From: Parapedobacter composti | GTDB lineage: Bacteria > Bacteroidota > Bacteroidia > Sphingobacteriales > Sphingobacteriaceae | NCBI RefSeq assembly: GCF_900112315.1 | Contig: NZ_FOLL01000016.1 | Location: forward strand, 1-64,000 | Direction of reading: 5' to 3' | Length of the DNA stretch: 64,000 nt | Shown here: piece by piece, positions 51,993-60,942 of the stretch | Numbering within the stretch: the first letter of the stretch is position 1 | How the letters are laid out: every line of letters begins with the position of its first letter | Program-made: the position numbers and the translations under genes | Notes under the pieces: generated by a model | Told to the model about the DNA's origin: nothing | Seen by the model: only the letters and a program-made list of their open reading frames with translations | Database searches by the model: none

Positions 51993-52915
51993 AATCGCTC
52001 TTTGAACGGTTTCCATGAGTGTTTCGGTTCAAAATGGTTCCACAACAACGATGATATGGTACGGATGAGTTCCGATGCTTCGTTGTCATGAGTCCACCGT
52101 TGATCGGTGTTGTTCTTGGTCATAATGCTGAATACGTAATCTCCGCTTGGTGCATTCACCAGTACCACTTCCGAACGGGATGCATTGACCATGCCCTGTT
52201 TAGAGGCCGAGGCGACGGTACCGGGGATTTGAGATAAGGCACCTTCGTCATAGTAGATATTGGTCATCAATCGGTACATGCGATCGCTCGCTGTTTGACT
52301 GACTATTTCCCCTAGGCGTATTTTAGTCAGTAGCATTGCAATCTCCCTGGGGGTAGTCTGTCCCCAGCCGTATGCCCTACGGGCGTCCTCGCGGCCAGGG
52401 GTGCGCGAGTTTACCCGCGTATGGACAAATCCATACCGATCCATCAATGCATTGATGGTTTGGCCTCCGCCCGCCAGATGTTGGCACCATAGCGCGGTCA
52501 CGTTGTCGCTGTAGGTAATCATCAACGATGCGAGCACGCTGACGTCGGTCTTGGCACTATCTTTATAAAACTGCATTAGTCCGGAGCCGCCGTAATAGAG
52601 GGTATCGCTGTATAGCAGTTCCTGCCGGTAATCGAGTTCCTTTTTCCAGATTTTATCAAACAGTCCAACCAAAATGGGTACTTTGATGATGCTGGCCGTC
52701 GGAAACACCGTGTCAGCATGGATGGCAGCCTCTTTCCCCGTCTTTAGGTGGCGGACGAAAATTCCCACGTCTCCGCGGAAATTTTTTGCCGCATCTTCAA
52801 GTGCTCGTTGAAGTTTGACGTCCGTCCGTAATTTCTGGGCGTAACATTTACTGTAACTGCCTACGTTTAATAGTGCAATAACGATAAGAAAGCCAATCAA
52901 GTTTTTTAGAGTCAT
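51989..52915 (-). CDS. Class A beta-lactamase-like serine hydrolase
   Basis: This 308-residue exported protein has a signal sequence and beta-lactamase fold motifs: SIIK with the active serine S75 and lysine K78, SDN at 136-138, and KQG at 239-241 in place of the usual KTG. The omega-loop catalytic glutamate of class A beta-lactamases is not obvious. It may therefore be a low-activity beta-lactamase or a peptidoglycan-modifying hydrolase; resistance cannot be inferred from sequence alone. It is convergent with glmM. Confidence 0.82.
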   Translation of the reverse strand: MTLKNLIGFLIVIALLNVGSYSKCYAQKLRTDVKLQRALEDAAKNFRGDVGIFVRHLKTGKEAAIHADTVFPTASIIKVPILVGLFDKIWKKELDYRQELLYSDTLYYGGSGLMQFYKDSAKTDVSVLASLMITYSDNVTALWCQHLAGGGQTINALMDRYGFVHTRVNSRTPGREDARRAYGWGQTTPREIAMLLTKIRLGEIVSQTASDRMYRLMTNIYYDEGALSQIPGTVASASKQGMVNASRSEVVLVNAPSGDYVFSIMTKNNTDQRWTHDNEASELIRTISSLLWNHFEPKHSWKPFKERF

Positions 52916-53010
52916 TCGAAATTTTCTAAACGATTATGTTCGGATAAAGGTAATTCTTTTCTGGGAAACAGGGTATTTTGTATCTTGCCGTTTTTGTAAA
53001 AGCAAGTGTT

Positions 53011-54450
53011 ATGAATGGCAGTATTTATGTGTCTTCGGAAACGGCCAGGCTGAGGAGCGTGCTGATACACAGCCCGGACAGCGGATTGGGTAAAGTGGTG
53101 CCTTCAAAAGCCCAGGACTGGCTCTTTGAAGATATTGTACATCTGGATACTATCAGAAAGGAAGAATACGACTACTACATTAAGTTACTGCTGTATTTCC
53201 TTGATGAAGGCAAGATAAGGGGCCGTCTGGCTACCATTGACGCCCCCGAAAACGACCGCGGGTTCTATAAGCCGGATCATCCGGATTTTCACCGATCGGA
53301 CAAGGTGATAGAGTTACAGGTTCTGCTTACCGATATACTGCAAAACGAAGCCATCAAAAGTCAGTTGGTCGCATCGGTTTGCGCCATCGAAGCCTGCAGT
53401 TATGAAATCCAGCGCGAACTAATGGGATACCCGGCTGATGCGCTGGCCCGCGTGTTCTTTAGCGGTACATATAACGAAACGGAGCTGATTTTTCCTCCCA
53501 TTCCTAATTTTATTTTCACAAGGGATATCGGTATCGTCATCAATGATCACATCCTGCTCAACAAGCCACAGAAGGAAGCCCGTAAACGAGAGGCACTTAT
53601 TGCGAAATATATTTTCTTCCACCACCCCGTATTTTCGGCTTATCGGGATAATATCATTGAGCTTACGGACACACAACACCATTTCCTGCTGCCCAATGAC
53701 GCCGAAGCGGAGCGCGTGACGCTCGAAGGCGGCGATGTGATGGTCGTATGCCACAACCACGTTTTAATCGGGATAAGCGAGCGCACAAGCCGGGAGGCGG
53801 CGGCGCAGACAGTCAAACGGCTTTTCGAAAAAAATGTCGTAAATAAAGCCACCTTGGTGAAGATTCCCCATAAACGCGATTATATGCACATCGACACACT
53901 TTTCACGCAGATCAAAAGGGACACTTGGGTGTTGCTGGGTGAGTTTTCCAATGCGCGCATGAAAGGATTGCAGTCGGATGAACTGCATCGTGCACTGCGA
54001 TTACAGAACCGTCAGGCAGACGGACTGGAAATCCTGCAATTCGAAAAAGGAAACTTGGCAAGGCCGCGCACATTTTATTCGCTGGAGGAATTGCTCGTCG
54101 ATGTCAGTGTGCAGGACTTGGGATGTCCGAGGCATAGTGTCAGGATTATTTATTCAGGTAACGGCGAGTTTCCATACGATGTCCGCGAGCAGTGGACGGA
54201 CAGCTGCAACTTGTTAGCTGTTAAAGAAGGGGTAGTGTTGGGCTATGACAGGAACGATCGTACGGCAGCCGCATTTCGGGACGCGGGATTTAGTGTGATA
54301 GGGGTACAGCAATTGTTGGCCGATCTCGAAAGCGGCCGCACGGATACCGACCGGTTAACCGATACCCTGGTGCTGATGCCTTCGGCAGAGTTATCACGGG
54401 CAAGGGGCGGCTTCCATTGCATGAGTATGCCGCTGTTGAGAGATCGCTGA
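53011..54450 (+). CDS. Arginine deiminase-like protein
   Basis: This 479-residue protein has the guanidino-modifying-enzyme fold of arginine deiminases. It shows FTRDIGIVINDHI, LEGGDVMV, the catalytic-histidine region KRDYMHIDTLFTQ and the C-terminal RARGGFHCMSMPLL with the nucleophile C470. It would convert arginine to citrulline and ammonia. It is longer than the usual 400-420 residues of ArcA. The ATG at 53011 is used; a TTG 33 bases upstream is possible. No carbamate kinase or ornithine carbamoyltransferase genes are adjacent. Instead a CtlX-type hydrolase follows after 18 bp. Confidence 0.88.
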   Translation: MNGSIYVSSETARLRSVLIHSPDSGLGKVVPSKAQDWLFEDIVHLDTIRKEEYDYYIKLLLYFLDEGKIRGRLATIDAPENDRGFYKPDHPDFHRSDKVIELQVLLTDILQNEAIKSQLVASVCAIEACSYEIQRELMGYPADALARVFFSGTYNETELIFPPIPNFIFTRDIGIVINDHILLNKPQKEARKREALIAKYIFFHHPVFSAYRDNIIELTDTQHHFLLPNDAEAERVTLEGGDVMVVCHNHVLIGISERTSREAAAQTVKRLFEKNVVNKATLVKIPHKRDYMHIDTLFTQIKRDTWVLLGEFSNARMKGLQSDELHRALRLQNRQADGLEILQFEKGNLARPRTFYSLEELLVDVSVQDLGCPRHSVRIIYSGNGEFPYDVREQWTDSCNLLAVKEGVVLGYDRNDRTAAAFRDAGFSVIGVQQLLADLESGRTDTDRLTDTLVLMPSAELSRARGGFHCMSMPLLRDR

Positions 54451-54468
54451 ACTTCTAATGATACCAAA

Positions 54469-55389
54469 ATGGAGATGACCTTACTGATGATTCGTCCGGC
54501 ACGGTTCGGGTTCAACGCACAGACAGCCGTGAACAATGCGTTTCAGCTGGATAAAGGAGAGGATGCCGCCCGGATACAGCGGCGGGCAGTGGAAGAATTC
54601 GACACCTTCGTAGCATTACTCCGCGGACATGGCATTGACACACTCGTTGTGCAGGACACTGAAGAGCCCCATACACCGGATAGCGTTTTCCCGAACAACT
54701 GGATTTCATTCCACGGAGACGGTACGGCGGTGCTGTATCCGATGTTTGCTGAAAACAGGCGGCTGGAACGTAAGCAAGCGGTATTTGACAAGATACATAA
54801 GCGCTTTTATGTCCGTAAAATAGTCGACTATACTGCTGAAGAAGTACGGGGGAAATACCTTGAGGGCACGGGCAGCATGGTGTTAGATCGAAAGAACCGC
54901 TTGGCCTATGCTTGCCGGTCACCGCGCACGGACCAGGCGCTGCTGGCCCGGTTTTGCAAAGATTTGGGATTCCATGCAATAGCGTTTGATGCATATGATC
55001 AGAACGGTACCGCCATTTACCATACCAATGTTATGATGTCCATTGCTGATCGTTATGCCATTGTGTGTCTTGATGCTATTTCGAAAGCGGATCGCGGGGA
55101 TGTCGTCAACGCTATTGAAAATTCAGGAAAAATCATTATAGCCATCACCCAGGACCAATTGAAGCAATTTGCCGGTAATGTGCTGCAGGTAACCAATACG
55201 CGCGGAGAACGCTACTTGGTTATGTCATCCAGCGCTTATCAGGCATTTGATACGCAGCAGAAAGCGATTCTGGAATCCTACAATCCCCTCATCCATGCGC
55301 GGTTAAACACCATCGAACAATGCGGAGGTGGCAGTGCGCGTTGTATGTTGGCTGAGATTTTTCTGCCGCTTAGGCATGAATCCATTTGA
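54469..55389 (+). CDS. ctlX: CtlX-type citrulline utilisation hydrolase
   Basis: This 306-residue amidinotransferase-superfamily protein starts MTLLMIRPARFGFNAQTAVN and has DSVFPNNWISFHGDG, a LEGTGSMVLDR motif, HTNVMMSIADRYAIVCL and the probable nucleophile C292 in GGSARCMLAEIFLP. It resembles CtlX, reported to hydrolyse citrulline to ornithine. Placement right after an arginine deiminase gene fits an arginine to citrulline to ornithine path without ATP formation. Its end overlaps the convergent desaturase gene by 20 bp. Confidence 0.85.
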   Translation: MEMTLLMIRPARFGFNAQTAVNNAFQLDKGEDAARIQRRAVEEFDTFVALLRGHGIDTLVVQDTEEPHTPDSVFPNNWISFHGDGTAVLYPMFAENRRLERKQAVFDKIHKRFYVRKIVDYTAEEVRGKYLEGTGSMVLDRKNRLAYACRSPRTDQALLARFCKDLGFHAIAFDAYDQNGTAIYHTNVMMSIADRYAIVCLDAISKADRGDVVNAIENSGKIIIAITQDQLKQFAGNVLQVTNTRGERYLVMSSSAYQAFDTQQKAILESYNPLIHARLNTIEQCGGGSARCMLAEIFLPLRHESI

Positions 55390-56365
55390 AGCTGTAGCTT
55401 TTTTCGGGTATGCTCATGCGATCAGCCAGGCGAAGTAAGCGGTCCGGCAGCCGCATGAGGTAATCCCGCGCCCGCTCACCGGCTTCGTTGAGTTCCCGGA
55501 TGGATTCCACTTTCCATTCCCGTAACAGCTCTTTCAGGATATCTACATAATCAACGGCGGTATACACACCCATGCGCTGAGCCGCATCGGAAAAGTGGGC
55601 AAAAGCTTCGCCCTGCGGCTGCCCTGACTCACGAAGCATGTGTGCAGGCATAACAATTTTCTTGCGCATCATGTCTTCGAAAGCGAGCATGACCTCACTG
55701 GCATCCACCTCCATGGCCTTGCTGATGAATGACATGTATGCTTTGGCATGCCGCGCCTCATCGGACGCGATGACGCCGCACATTTTTGCTAACAGCTTAT
55801 CGCCGTCCTTTTTGGCAAGTGCCGCCACACGCCTGTGGGATATGTTGGTTGCCAACTCCTGGAACGAAGTGTAAATAAAATTTCGATAAGGATCATTCCC
55901 GGTACCGATTTCTATGCCGTCTTGCAATAAATACTGGGTTGAAATCTCCATTTCACGCATGTTCACCCGACCGGAAAGATACAGGTATTTGTTGAGCAGG
56001 TCGCCATGGCGGTTTTCTTCAGCGGTCCATGCACGCACCCATTTCATCCACCCCCCTTGCTGGTTTTTGTCAACATCCTCCACCATGGAGAGCCATGATT
56101 CGTACGTCGGCAGGGCTTCTTCGGTGATGGTGTCACCAATCAGCACGGCGACCAAATCATAGGATAATTCCCGTGCGCTTTCCTGTAATTCCTTGACTTC
56201 GTTAAAAAACGTGTCGCGTGAGGCGTCCGGAAGCAGGTCGGCAGGCTGCCACATTTCTTCCACCGGCTTCAGGTATTCGCTCATTTCATTCAGCATGAAG
56301 GGCTCCAGGTAAGCCATTACTTCTTTACGTGATCCTTCGGGTATCTGTTGGTTTATCGCTTGCAT
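55370..56365 (-). CDS. Acyl-ACP desaturase
   Basis: This 331-residue soluble di-iron enzyme of the plant-type FAB2 family introduces a double bond in acyl chains on acyl carrier protein. Two iron-ligand motifs are visible: EENRHGD (residues 116-122) and DEARHAKAY (202-210), the EExxH pattern and its variant. The ATG at 56365 is chosen because a -7 box (56374-56381) lies directly upstream and excludes the earlier start. The redox partner is not in the window. Confidence 0.92.
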   Translation of the reverse strand: MQAINQQIPEGSRKEVMAYLEPFMLNEMSEYLKPVEEMWQPADLLPDASRDTFFNEVKELQESARELSYDLVAVLIGDTITEEALPTYESWLSMVEDVDKNQQGGWMKWVRAWTAEENRHGDLLNKYLYLSGRVNMREMEISTQYLLQDGIEIGTGNDPYRNFIYTSFQELATNISHRRVAALAKKDGDKLLAKMCGVIASDEARHAKAYMSFISKAMEVDASEVMLAFEDMMRKKIVMPAHMLRESGQPQGEAFAHFSDAAQRMGVYTAVDYVDILKELLREWKVESIRELNEAGERARDYLMRLPDRLLRLADRMSIPEKSYSFKWIHA

Positions 56366-56373
56366 ATTTCCTA

Positions 56374-56381
56374 CAAAGGTA
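56374..56381 (-). promoter_or_regulatory. Putative -7 box for the desaturase
   Basis: TACCTTTG on the minus strand lies eight bases before the ATG at 56365, implying a very short leader. Confidence 0.5.
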
Positions 56382-56458
56382 ATCAAATGCCCCGACAATA
56401 TTTTTTTAACAATCGATATATATTCAAAATATGACAAGAATCATATTTTTTTTCCGTG

Positions 56459-56466
56459 TAATTTTG
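56459..56466 (+). promoter_or_regulatory. Putative -7 box for the Nudix gene
   Basis: TAATTTTG matches TAnnTTTG and leaves a leader of about 60 bases before the ATG at 56532. Confidence 0.45.
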
Positions 56467-56531
56467 GGCGTATGCGGCCGATATACTAACACGTCGCAGG
56501 TGATTTGGTTTAAAAAAAAGCTGGTTTACTA

Positions 56532-56990
56532 ATGGGAAAATTCAATGTCCGCGTCTACGGAATATTAATCAATGGTGATAACAATGTATTAATCAGCGAT
56601 GAACGCGAATACGGGATGGAGTTCAGCAAATTTCCCGGTGGCGGACTAGAGTACGGAGAAGGATTGGGGGATGGGTTGAAGCGCGAATTTAAGGAAGAGT
56701 GCGGGATTGATATCGATATCCTCCGCCATATCCATACAACTGACGTATTCGTAAAATCAGCGTTCAACGATAGTCAGGTTATCGGTGTATATTATCTGGT
56801 AAAAAGCACGCAGCACCTTGATTGCCGCATGGGCAGCCGGCGTTTTGATTTTGAAGACGGAAAGGAACCAGACCAAGTGTTCCGTTGGGTTCCGGTAAGC
56901 AACCTGGATATACAGGATTTGACTTTTGAAATAGATCGTATGGCTTGGCGGGTTTTTGTAGCATCTTCAGAAGGCCGCCCACGGATGTGA
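56532..56990 (+). CDS. Nudix hydrolase
   Basis: This 152-residue protein carries a complete Nudix box between residues 37 and 59, with the order G(x5)E(x7)REF(K)EECG; the glutamates of REFKEEC bind the metal. It hydrolyses a nucleoside diphosphate linked to some group, but the substrate cannot be told from sequence. There is no signal peptide. It converges with the small XRE gene, whose stop lies 14 bp downstream. Confidence 0.9.
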   Translation: MGKFNVRVYGILINGDNNVLISDEREYGMEFSKFPGGGLEYGEGLGDGLKREFKEECGIDIDILRHIHTTDVFVKSAFNDSQVIGVYYLVKSTQHLDCRMGSRRFDFEDGKEPDQVFRWVPVSNLDIQDLTFEIDRMAWRVFVASSEGRPRM

Positions 56991-57004
56991 ATTGAAGATC
57001 ACCT

Positions 57005-57235
57005 TTACGGTTTTGAAAAGTCAAAGACTTCATTCATGGAAACCTTTAATGCCTGCGCTATCTGATAGACAATGAATGAAGAAGGATTCACCCTTCCGTT
57101 TTCGATTCTGCCTAGGGCTTGGTAGTCTTTGTCAATAAGAGCACCTAATTCTGGTTGTGTTAACTTACGTTCCTCACGGAGCGACTTTATGCGTTTTCCA
57201 AGATTTCTCTTAAACTTCTCCAAGTCTTCGTCCAT
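57005..57235 (-). CDS. Small XRE-family regulator
   Basis: This 76-residue protein is essentially one XRE helix-turn-helix domain, with LREERKLTQPELGALIDKDYQALGRIE (given in part) as the recognition region and ENGRVNPSSFIVYQIAQAL after it. It probably binds DNA as a dimer. A 38-bp perfect palindrome lies 24 bp upstream of its ATG and extends into the promoter of the divergent susC operon, so it may repress both itself and that operon. The size fits C-protein-like or plasmid-type controllers, but no restriction genes are present. Confidence 0.88.
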   Translation of the reverse strand: MDEDLEKFKRNLGKRIKSLREERKLTQPELGALIDKDYQALGRIENGRVNPSSFIVYQIAQALKVSMNEVFDFSKP

Positions 57236-57259
57236 TCAGACCAAAAAAAGAATAATTTT

Positions 57260-57297
57260 AAAAAACAAACCAAACAAATTTGTTTGGTTTGTTTTTT
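57260..57297. promoter_or_regulatory. 38-bp perfect palindrome, probable operator
   Basis: AAAAAACAAACCAAACAAA is followed at once by its exact reverse complement, with no spacer (centre between 57278 and 57279). The forward promoter's -33 TTG lies inside the right arm. Such a site between divergent genes is well suited to binding the XRE dimer, probably as two adjacent sites. Confidence 0.75.
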
Positions 57298-57309
57298 GTC
57301 TTATATTTG
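57280..57309 (+). promoter_or_regulatory. Promoter of the short-ORF/SusCD operon
   Basis: TTG at 57280-57282 and TATATTTG at 57302-57309 are 19 bp apart, an excellent match to the Bacteroidota pattern. The -33 element sits within the palindrome, so repressor binding would block it. The transcript would start near 57314. Confidence 0.65.
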
Positions 57310-57365
57310 TTATAAGTAACGTAGTTGTTTGATTTCACAACCAGTTGTTAATCCTAATTGAAAAA

Positions 57366-57443
57366 ATGTCTACGACTTACGTTTTCATCGATCAGAACAG
57401 GCCGGTAAAGGCGCTTGAAAAGGTTGCTCCTCCGCCAGAATGA
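57366..57443 (+). CDS. Short ORF 1 (25 codons) in the SusCD leader
   Basis: ATG at 57366 to TGA at 57441-57443 encodes 25 residues beginning MSTTYVFIDQNR and ending KVAPPPE. It is the first ORF of the predicted transcript, about 50 bases from its start. I recognise no family. It may be a regulatory leader peptide, a small product or chance. Confidence 0.35.
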   Translation: MSTTYVFIDQNRPVKALEKVAPPPE

Positions 57444-57568
57444 TTTCAGCTAGTACACTGAGCTCAATAGCGGGTTGGTAAATCTGCTGTTAACAGCGAG
57501 AGTGGCTAAAACAATTAACCTTCTAAATTAAAATTAACCATTTTTTGCCCTATTAAAATTACCTAATT

Positions 57569-57658
57569 ATGACAACAAACAGACCATCTTTTCGCCGGGG
57601 CATGCACCCCCGGCCACTGGCCAGCTTCCAGAGACAGCCATCAATGACCAGTACCTAA
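57569..57658 (+). CDS. Short ORF 2 (29 codons) in the SusCD leader
   Basis: ATG at 57569 to TAA at 57656-57658 encodes 29 residues, very basic and without acidic residues (starts MTTNRPSFRRGMH, arginine- and proline-rich). It lies between short ORF 1 and susC. Similar opening residues (M-S/T-T-T/N) to ORF 1 are noted but may be chance. The function is unknown. Confidence 0.35.
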   Translation: MTTNRPSFRRGMHPRPLASFQRQPSMTST

Positions 57659-57757
57659 CCATCTCTATTGAAGTACTTGGGCTCGGTTGAGTTTTTTAAC
57701 CGGGTTGAGTAGGCGATCAAACGGATTGCTTGTAGTTTATATTGCTTAAATGTTTTA

Positions 57758-57777
57758 GTTACGCTATCGTGCGTAAC
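57758..57777 (+). repeat. Inverted repeat before susC
   Basis: GTTACGC (57758-57764) and GCGTAAC (57771-57777) form a perfect 7-bp hairpin around TATCGT. A T-run (ATTTTTTT) begins about 14 bases later, too far for a normal terminator. It lies 34 bp before the susC ATG and could affect its expression. Confidence 0.45.
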
Positions 57778-57811
57778 GTTGGCACATTCATTTTTTTAAC
57801 CATTAAAAATT

Positions 57812-60800
57812 ATGAGAATTATTGGAATTCTATTCTTATTGTTATTCCATGGTGTGTGTATGGCCCAAACGAAACGTGTTTCGGGTGTTGTGAAGGACGC
57901 TGCTGCAGGGACTGTGCTAGGTGGTGTAAGCCTGACCGTGCAGGGAAAGGCCGGCACTGTCCAGACCGACGCCAATGGAGAATTTTCTGTCGAGGCAGCT
58001 GTCGGCGACACCCTTATTTTCTCATTCGTCGGCAAACTGCCGGTACATGAGGCCGTAGGGGCTCGGAACGTGTTGGAAATTCTGATGTATGACGATGAGA
58101 GCCAGTTGGATGAGGTGACGGTGGTAGCGTTCGGCACACAAAAGAAGACGAGCGTCGTGGGATCGATTACCACGGTAAAGGCATCCGATCTGAGGATACC
58201 GTCTGCTAATTTAACCAGTTCGTTTGCAGGCCGGATACCGGGAATGATATCTTTTCAGACAACGGGCGAGCCGGGGGCTGATAACGCACAGTTCTTTATC
58301 CGGGGCGTTACCACGTTTGGTTACCAAACGTCGCCGCTTATTTTGATTGACGGTTTTGAAGCTTCTACCGATGCGCTTGCGCGGCTACGGCCTGATGATA
58401 TTGAGAGTTTCTCGATTTTGAAAGATGCGTCGGCCACGGTGCTCTATGGTGCCCGCGGTGCAAACGGTATCATCATGGTGACCACCAAATCCGGGCGTGA
58501 AGGTCCGGTTCAGGTTTTTGCACGGGTAGATTACAATTTGTCCATGCCGGTACAGATGACCAAATTAGTTGATGGTATAGAATATATGCGCCTCTATAAC
58601 GAGGCTCGTACAACCCGGGATCCCGTATTGGGTCCGTTTTATAGCGAACAAAAGATTCAATCTACCATGCGAGGAGTAGACCCGATGCTCTACCCCAATG
58701 TCGACTGGCAGGAGACGCTGTTCAACAATTCGACCAACAACTACAGGTCAAACGTGAGTCTTTCGGGAGGTGGACAGGTGGCCAACTACTATGTTTCGGC
58801 CGGTTGGGAGAAAGAAACCGGACTTTTAAAGGTTGATCAACGCAACAATTTCAATAATAATATAGATATCAACAGAGCCTTTATCCGTTCTAATGTTATT
58901 TTCAAGCTCACGCCTACCACCACGCTGGATACCCGGATTCAGGGACAGTTCGAACGTTATACTGGCCCTTACGTATCCGCCACAGATATCTTCAATGAGG
59001 TCATGTACAGTAATCCCGTGGATTTCCCTGCAGTTTACCAGCCTGATGCGGCCAATCAATTCGTTAAACATACACTGTTCGGTAATGCCTGGGTTCAAGG
59101 AGCGCTGAAGCCAAATCCCTACGCCACCATGGTGAGAGGGTATGAAGACCGCAACGATAGCCGGCTCACAACACAGGCGACGTTGATGCAGGATTTGAAA
59201 TTCATTACCGAAGGGTTGAAGTTCCAGGGACGGATATCTGCTAATATCTGGAGTCGGTATTCCAGCAGAAGAACTTATAATCCCTTCTTCTATTCTTTGG
59301 AAAGCTATAATCAGGTGACGGGCGATTATACACTTTATGCATTGAATCCCAACACGGGGTCGGCTTTTCTTGGTGACGTTATCCCAGGACGTAACGCCGA
59401 TGGCCACTATTATTTTGAAGCTCGTTTCAACTGGGACCGTATGTTCGGAAAGCATACCGTGGGCTTGATGACAGTGGGGATGATGGAGGAAAAGTTGCTC
59501 ACCGACGGTAACAGTACATCAATTTACGAAACGTTGCCGGAGCGGAACATGGGAAACTCCGGGCGGTTCACTTACGATTTTGATAACCGGTATTTTCTGG
59601 AGTTTGCCTATGGCTATAACGGTTCGGAGAAATTTGACGGATCCAAACGATACGGTTTCTTCCCGTCCATAGGCGGTGGCTGGATGGTTTCCAATGAGTC
59701 GTTCTTTGAGCCGCTCAGCAACCTTTTCAGTACGTTGAAGCTTCGCGCAACTTGGGGGCTGGTCGGTAACGACGCGATTGCCAGTCGGGCTGGTCGTTTC
59801 TTTTATTTGTCGGATATCGGCCTCACGGGGGGCACCAATACCACAACGAACGGATATCGATGGGGCACTAATTTCATGAATGCTTACAGTGGATATTACA
59901 TTAACCGGTATGCCAATTCCGACATTACCTGGGAGGTTTCCGAGAAAATCAATTTGGGATTGGAATTCGGTTTGTTTAACGAAGCGCTTCAGATTCAGGG
60001 CGATTTTTTCAGGGATATCCGGAGCAATATTTACATGGTTCGCCAGAATTTTCCTGCCACGGCTGGTTTGGAAGCGAGCATCAGCGGAAATGTGGGCAAG
60101 GCGGCATCCCAGGGTTTTGATGGTTCTATCAGTTACCAACATTTCTTCAATAATGAATTTTGGTTAAACGGGCGGGCTAATTTCACCTATGCGACTAACG
60201 AATACCTTGAACTCGACGAGCGGGATTACCCAGACAGGTACCTGAGCCAACTGGGGCATAATATCAACCAGCAATGGGGATTGGTCGCTGAGCGCCTGTT
60301 TGTGGACGAAGCTGAAATCGCCAATTCACCTTTACAGGATTTCGGAGAATACATGGCTGGCGATATTAAATACAAGGATATCAATGGCGATGGTATTATC
60401 AATGCTAATGACCGCGTGCCCTTAGGCTTCCCCACTGTGCCGGAAGTCCAGTATGGCTTTGGTCTATCAGCAGGTATAAAGCGATTTGATTTCTCGTTTT
60501 TCTTCCAGGGCAATAGCCGAGTATCATTTTTTATCAATCCCGGAGTGGGCGGGGGGGGCGAGGGGGATGAAGGCATTGCGCCGTTTGTTCTTCGCCGCAA
60601 TGCGCTGGCTGTTGTGGCAAGGGACTATTGGACAGAAACTAATCCCAATGTGCATGCGTTTTGGCCAAGACTGTCCACAGATCCCATTACCAATAACCTT
60701 CAGCAGTCGTCTTGGTGGCTCCGTGATGGGTCGTTCATGCGGCTGAAGCAGGTGGAAATCGGCTACAGTCCCAAAGGTTTGAAACGTATCGGGCTGGGTG

Positions 60801-60940
60801 AGGGTACGCGTATCTACTTGATCGCTGAGAACCCATTGGTGTTCAGTAGGTTCAAATTGTGGGATCCGGAGATGGGGAGGCGTGGACTACGCTATCCGCC
60901 GAACAAAAGGTTTAATATAGGAATGCAGGTGTCGCTTTAA
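57812..60940 (+). CDS. SusC/RagA family TonB-dependent outer-membrane transporter
   Basis: This 1042-residue protein imports large ligands, usually glycans, across the outer membrane using TonB energy. It has a signal peptide (IIGILFLLLFHGVCMAQ), a carboxypeptidase-regulatory-like domain (residues about 22-95), a TonB-box-like segment followed by the plug (KTSVVGSITTVKASDLR; ILKDASATVLYGARGANGII), and a 22-strand-type barrel ending RYPPNKRFNIGMQVSL. susD follows after two bases. No extracytoplasmic sigma or anti-sigma pair lies in front; instead an XRE gene and a palindrome do, which is unusual for a SusC locus. Confidence 0.95.
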   Translation: MRIIGILFLLLFHGVCMAQTKRVSGVVKDAAAGTVLGGVSLTVQGKAGTVQTDANGEFSVEAAVGDTLIFSFVGKLPVHEAVGARNVLEILMYDDESQLDEVTVVAFGTQKKTSVVGSITTVKASDLRIPSANLTSSFAGRIPGMISFQTTGEPGADNAQFFIRGVTTFGYQTSPLILIDGFEASTDALARLRPDDIESFSILKDASATVLYGARGANGIIMVTTKSGREGPVQVFARVDYNLSMPVQMTKLVDGIEYMRLYNEARTTRDPVLGPFYSEQKIQSTMRGVDPMLYPNVDWQETLFNNSTNNYRSNVSLSGGGQVANYYVSAGWEKETGLLKVDQRNNFNNNIDINRAFIRSNVIFKLTPTTTLDTRIQGQFERYTGPYVSATDIFNEVMYSNPVDFPAVYQPDAANQFVKHTLFGNAWVQGALKPNPYATMVRGYEDRNDSRLTTQATLMQDLKFITEGLKFQGRISANIWSRYSSRRTYNPFFYSLESYNQVTGDYTLYALNPNTGSAFLGDVIPGRNADGHYYFEARFNWDRMFGKHTVGLMTVGMMEEKLLTDGNSTSIYETLPERNMGNSGRFTYDFDNRYFLEFAYGYNGSEKFDGSKRYGFFPSIGGGWMVSNESFFEPLSNLFSTLKLRATWGLVGNDAIASRAGRFFYLSDIGLTGGTNTTTNGYRWGTNFMNAYSGYYINRYANSDITWEVSEKINLGLEFGLFNEALQIQGDFFRDIRSNIYMVRQNFPATAGLEASISGNVGKAASQGFDGSISYQHFFNNEFWLNGRANFTYATNEYLELDERDYPDRYLSQLGHNINQQWGLVAERLFVDEAEIANSPLQDFGEYMAGDIKYKDINGDGIINANDRVPLGFPTVPEVQYGFGLSAGIKRFDFSFFFQGNSRVSFFINPGVGGGGEGDEGIAPFVLRRNALAVVARDYWTETNPNVHAFWPRLSTDPITNNLQQSSWWLRDGSFMRLKQVEIGYSPKGLKRIGLGEGTRIYLIAENPLVFSRFKLWDPEMGRRGLRYPPNKRFNIGMQVSL

Positions 60941-60942
60941 TC

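Noticed and set aside
57005-57235. Controller protein of a restriction-modification system
   Set aside because: The size fits, but no methyltransferase or endonuclease gene is adjacent; the neighbours are a Nudix gene and a SusC/SusD locus.
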